A DNA stretch of 8,164 bases from RGIG8748 sp045578205 (GTDB lineage: Bacteria > Bacillota > Clostridia > UMGS1810), in assembly GCA_045578205.1 (NCBI GenBank), contig JAZNJU010000093.1, positions 1-8,164 on the forward strand. Reading direction: 5' to 3'. The notes under the pieces are model-generated. The model worked only from the letters and a program-made list of their open reading frames with translations. It ran no database searches and had not been told where the DNA came from. The position numbers and the translations under genes were made by a program. Positions 5,975 to 8,164 of the stretch are shown here, in pieces. How positions within the stretch are numbered: position 1 is the stretch's first letter; each line of letters opens with the position of its first letter.

Positions 5975-6006
5975 GAGTGAATAATATATTTAAGCGTGGT
6001 GTAAAA

Positions 6007-7989
6007 ATGAACATTTCAAAAAAATGGGTTTTTCCCGATATCAACGAAAGCGATGCACTGCGTATATCAGAAAATCTAGGCATATCCCGTCTGTGCGCAA
6101 ACGTTCTCTGCGCAAGAGGTTTTGGCTATGATGAAGCAAAGAACTTTCTTAGTATTGACCAAACTTCTTTTCACAATCCATTTTTACTAAACGATATGCA
6201 AAAGGCTGTGGAGAGAATTAACAATGCAATAGAAAAAAAAGAAAAAATTGCAGTTTACGGTGATTATGATGTGGACGGAATAACCTCCACATACATACTC
6301 TTTGATTATCTAAAAACTCTCGGTGCCGATGTTATGTACTATATTCCCGACAGAATAGATGAGGGATACGGTATGAATACCGGCGCTGTAGACAGACTGC
6401 ATTCCGGGAACGTTTCCCTCATAATAACAGTGGATGTTGGAATAACTGCAACAAACGAAGTTGAGTATGCAAAGAGTATTGGCATTGATGTCATTGTAAC
6501 TGACCACCATTCCCTTAAGGAAACTTTGCCCGATGCCGTTGCTGTTATTAATCCAAAAATACCAACTGCTTCCTACCCTTTTGACTCTCTTGCGGGAGTG
6601 GGTGTTGCATTCAAACTGATATATGCACATTCCGGTCTTGATAACCGTGTTTTTGATAAATACTGTGATATCGTTGCCATAGGCACCATTGCCGATATGG
6701 TTCCCCTCAAAGACGAAAACAGATACATTACAACCGTCGGCATTCAAAAACTGAAAAACACAAAAAACATCGGTCTGCAATCATTATTTGCTGTAGCAGG
6801 AATTTCGATGGACAAAATCAGTTCCTCCGATATCAGTTTTGCCATTGCACCAAGATTAAACGCAGCCGGCAGGATGTCCCGTGTTGGGATGTCGGTTGAA
6901 CTTCTTCTTGAAAAAGACCCAAAAACCGCCATGGACCGCGCTTGGGAACTTGACAACTGCAACAAGACACGTCAGCAGGAAGAACAGAAAATCTTTGCCG
7001 AAGCAATGGAAATAATCGAAAAAGAGAACCTTTCTTCCGACAACTTTATCGTCGTTGCAAAAAAAGGATGGGCTCACGGTGTTATCGGAATTGTTTCCTC
7101 AAAGATAACCGAAAAATTCTACAAGCCCAGTGCTGTCATAAGTATAAACGATGACGGAACGGGCAAAGCCTCCGGGAGAAGTATAAAAGGGATAAATCTC
7201 TTTAATGTGCTTACAAACTGTTCGCAAACCCTTCAAAAATTCGGAGGTCACGAACTGGCGGCAGGTTTCACAGTCAAAGGCGGAGAAATTGAAACGTTCA
7301 AAGCATCTGCCTGTGCAGTCGTTGACCCTCTTATGACAAGTGACATTACTACCCCCACAATTGAAATTGATGCAAGAATAAATCCCGAAGACATAACCCT
7401 TGACGAAATATATTCCTTAAGCGTTCTGGAACCCTACGGAATAAGCAACAGACCTCCTCTCTTTTGCATGGAAGATATGCAAATTGAGTCCGTGCGCTAC
7501 GCCCAAAACAAAAAGCATGCGTTTCTGACGGTCTCCAAAAACGGCACTTTAAAAGAACTTCCCGCATTTTCTGTGGGTGATACGATTAAAAACTATGTCA
7601 CGGGTGATTACATTTCTGTTGTCGGCACACTCGGAATTAACTCTTTCCGCGGAAACACTCAGGCACAATTTATTATACGAGACATTAAACATTCTGAACT
7701 GTGCAGGAGGATCTCAACCCAGGAACTCAAGATGATTTTTGCAGACATAAAAAATAAGTTGACTAAAAGCCAACAAATCCTCAAATCCGATGACTTTGTG
7801 GCAATCGGAGGATACAAAAAACTAAAAGCATGCCATCCTAAAATCGCTGTTGCTCTCAACATTTTTTCGGAACTTAAAATTCTCGATACTACCGAGAGTG
7901 CCGATGGCTACAAGATTTTTAAAGGAGAAAACTTTAACGGTAAGACATCGTTGGAACTCTCTCCTACCTATAATAAATATAAATACTAA
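6007..7989 (+). CDS. recJ: Single-stranded-DNA-specific exonuclease RecJ
   Basis: Processive 5'-to-3' exonuclease on single-stranded DNA, working in RecF-pathway recombination, base excision and mismatch repair. The 660 residues show the DHH phosphoesterase core in order: GDYDVDG (85-91), ITVDVG (140-145), VTDHHS (164-169), AIGTIADMVPL (224-234) and APRLNAAGRM (281-290). The DHHA1 part follows, with WAHGVIGIVSSK (355-366), GKASGRS (386-392) and FGGHELAAGF (412-421), then an OB-fold region (about 450-560). The last 100 residues are a C-terminal extension as seen in several Bacillota RecJ proteins. The metal-binding Asp and His residues Asp86, Asp88, Asp143, Asp166 and His167 are all present. 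ATG 6007 is preferred over the in-frame GTG at 5977. The GTG lies 3 bases from the -10 box, upstream of the likely transcript start, while ATG 6007 follows a partial ribosome binding site (TAAG and GGTG). It is followed by relA 23 bases on, a common Bacillota arrangement. Confidence 0.97.
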   Translation: MNISKKWVFPDINESDALRISENLGISRLCANVLCARGFGYDEAKNFLSIDQTSFHNPFLLNDMQKAVERINNAIEKKEKIAVYGDYDVDGITSTYILFDYLKTLGADVMYYIPDRIDEGYGMNTGAVDRLHSGNVSLIITVDVGITATNEVEYAKSIGIDVIVTDHHSLKETLPDAVAVINPKIPTASYPFDSLAGVGVAFKLIYAHSGLDNRVFDKYCDIVAIGTIADMVPLKDENRYITTVGIQKLKNTKNIGLQSLFAVAGISMDKISSSDISFAIAPRLNAAGRMSRVGMSVELLLEKDPKTAMDRAWELDNCNKTRQQEEQKIFAEAMEIIEKENLSSDNFIVVAKKGWAHGVIGIVSSKITEKFYKPSAVISINDDGTGKASGRSIKGINLFNVLTNCSQTLQKFGGHELAAGFTVKGGEIETFKASACAVVDPLMTSDITTPTIEIDARINPEDITLDEIYSLSVLEPYGISNRPPLFCMEDMQIESVRYAQNKKHAFLTVSKNGTLKELPAFSVGDTIKNYVTGDYISVVGTLGINSFRGNTQAQFIIRDIKHSELCRRISTQELKMIFADIKNKLTKSQQILKSDDFVAIGGYKKLKACHPKIAVALNIFSELKILDTTESADGYKIFKGENFNGKTSLELSPTYNKYKY

Positions 7990-8012
7990 TTTTGGAAAAA
8001 GGAGTTTTCCAT

Positions 8013-8164
8013 ATGCCAAAACGTACTTTTGAAAAGTTGCTGGAAGTTGTTAAATCAAACAATCCTCAGGCGAATACCGAAAAAATAACTGTCGCTTTCA
8101 ATCTGGCTTACGAAGCCCATAAGGATCAAAAAAGAATATCGGGTACTCCCTATATAACTCATCC
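8013..8164 (+). CDS. relA: Bifunctional (p)ppGpp synthetase/hydrolase, N-terminal fragment
   Basis: Only the first 50 codons are in the window. They match the start of Rel/SpoT stringent-response enzymes, which make and break the alarmone (p)ppGpp. After a helical lead-in comes AFNLAYEAHKDQKRISGTPY, running into ITHP. Arg41 and His50 correspond to the conserved Arg and the first metal-binding His of the HD hydrolase domain, so the hydrolase active site appears intact as far as it can be seen. The synthetase, TGS and ACT domains lie beyond the window. The ATG at 8013 has AAGGAG 8 bases upstream. It follows recJ by 23 bases with no hairpin between, so it is probably co-transcribed. The apt gene often found between recJ and relA in Bacillota is absent. 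The fragment cannot show whether the enzyme is bifunctional. Confidence 0.93.
   Translation, partial: MPKRTFEKLLEVVKSNNPQANTEKITVAFNLAYEAHKDQKRISGTPYITH

Noticed and set aside
5977..6006. Upstream GTG start for RecJ adding ten residues
   Set aside because: It sits 3 bases after the -10 box, before the likely transcript start, and lacks a ribosome binding site. The ATG at 6007 is better placed.
6310..6780. Minus-strand open frame of 156 codons
   Set aside because: It lies wholly inside recJ, whose DHH motifs are encoded on the other strand across the same stretch. Its translation is Cys/Asn/Tyr-rich and looks like no protein family.
1..8164. CRISPR array, insertion sequence, prophage, tRNA or rRNA genes
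   Set aside because: No regularly spaced direct repeats, transposase or integrase motifs, or cloverleaf/rRNA signatures were seen. Nearly all the sequence is accounted for by housekeeping-type genes with short gaps.

Overview
The window looks like a chromosomal segment of a low-GC, probably anaerobic, gut-type Clostridia (Bacillota). Four things point there. HPr carries both His15 and the regulatory Ser46 typical of Bacillota. The ribosome binding sites are strong GGAGG-type and the promoters are sigma-A-like TTGAAA/TATAAT. There is a flavin reductase-rubredoxin fusion of the Moorella Hrb type. There is also a DUF5685/J-domain gene pair that I associate with Clostridia. I see no insertion sequence, phage gene, CRISPR array, tRNA or rRNA. 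Genus and species cannot be given.

Layout. Positions 1-5796 are read on the minus strand, and positions 6007-8164 on the plus strand. In the minus-strand direction of transcription the order is: ptsH (HPr, 5796-5527); a hairpin with a T-rich tail; uvrC (5466-3598); and hrb, the flavin reductase-rubredoxin fusion (3579-2977), followed by another hairpin. A new promoter then drives a tight three-gene unit: a DUF5685-like protein (2839-1994), a J-domain protein with two TPR-like repeats and a cysteine-rich tail (2010-1420, overlapping by 17 bases), and a small polytopic membrane protein (1407-919, 12 bases further on). Last comes tyrS with its own promoter (847 to the window edge, 3' end missing). 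Divergently, recJ (6007-7989) is followed after 23 bases by the first 50 codons of relA/spoT.

How the parts relate. UvrC (nucleotide excision repair) and RecJ (5'-3' ssDNA exonuclease) are DNA-repair genes either side of the HPr control region. HPr, RelA and TyrS concern carbon, stringent and translation physiology. Hrb is an electron carrier associated with oxygen and NO detoxification in anaerobes. These are ordinary housekeeping genes.

The least understood part is the DUF5685/J-protein/membrane-protein cassette. Its tight packing suggests one function. The DUF5685-like protein contains two aspartate-rich helices that recall the metal-diphosphate sites of class I isoprenoid synthases. The J protein ends in a cluster of ten cysteines. 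Together they could form a small membrane-associated chaperone or enzyme module with no established role. This is an inference, but it is the best candidate here for an undescribed system.
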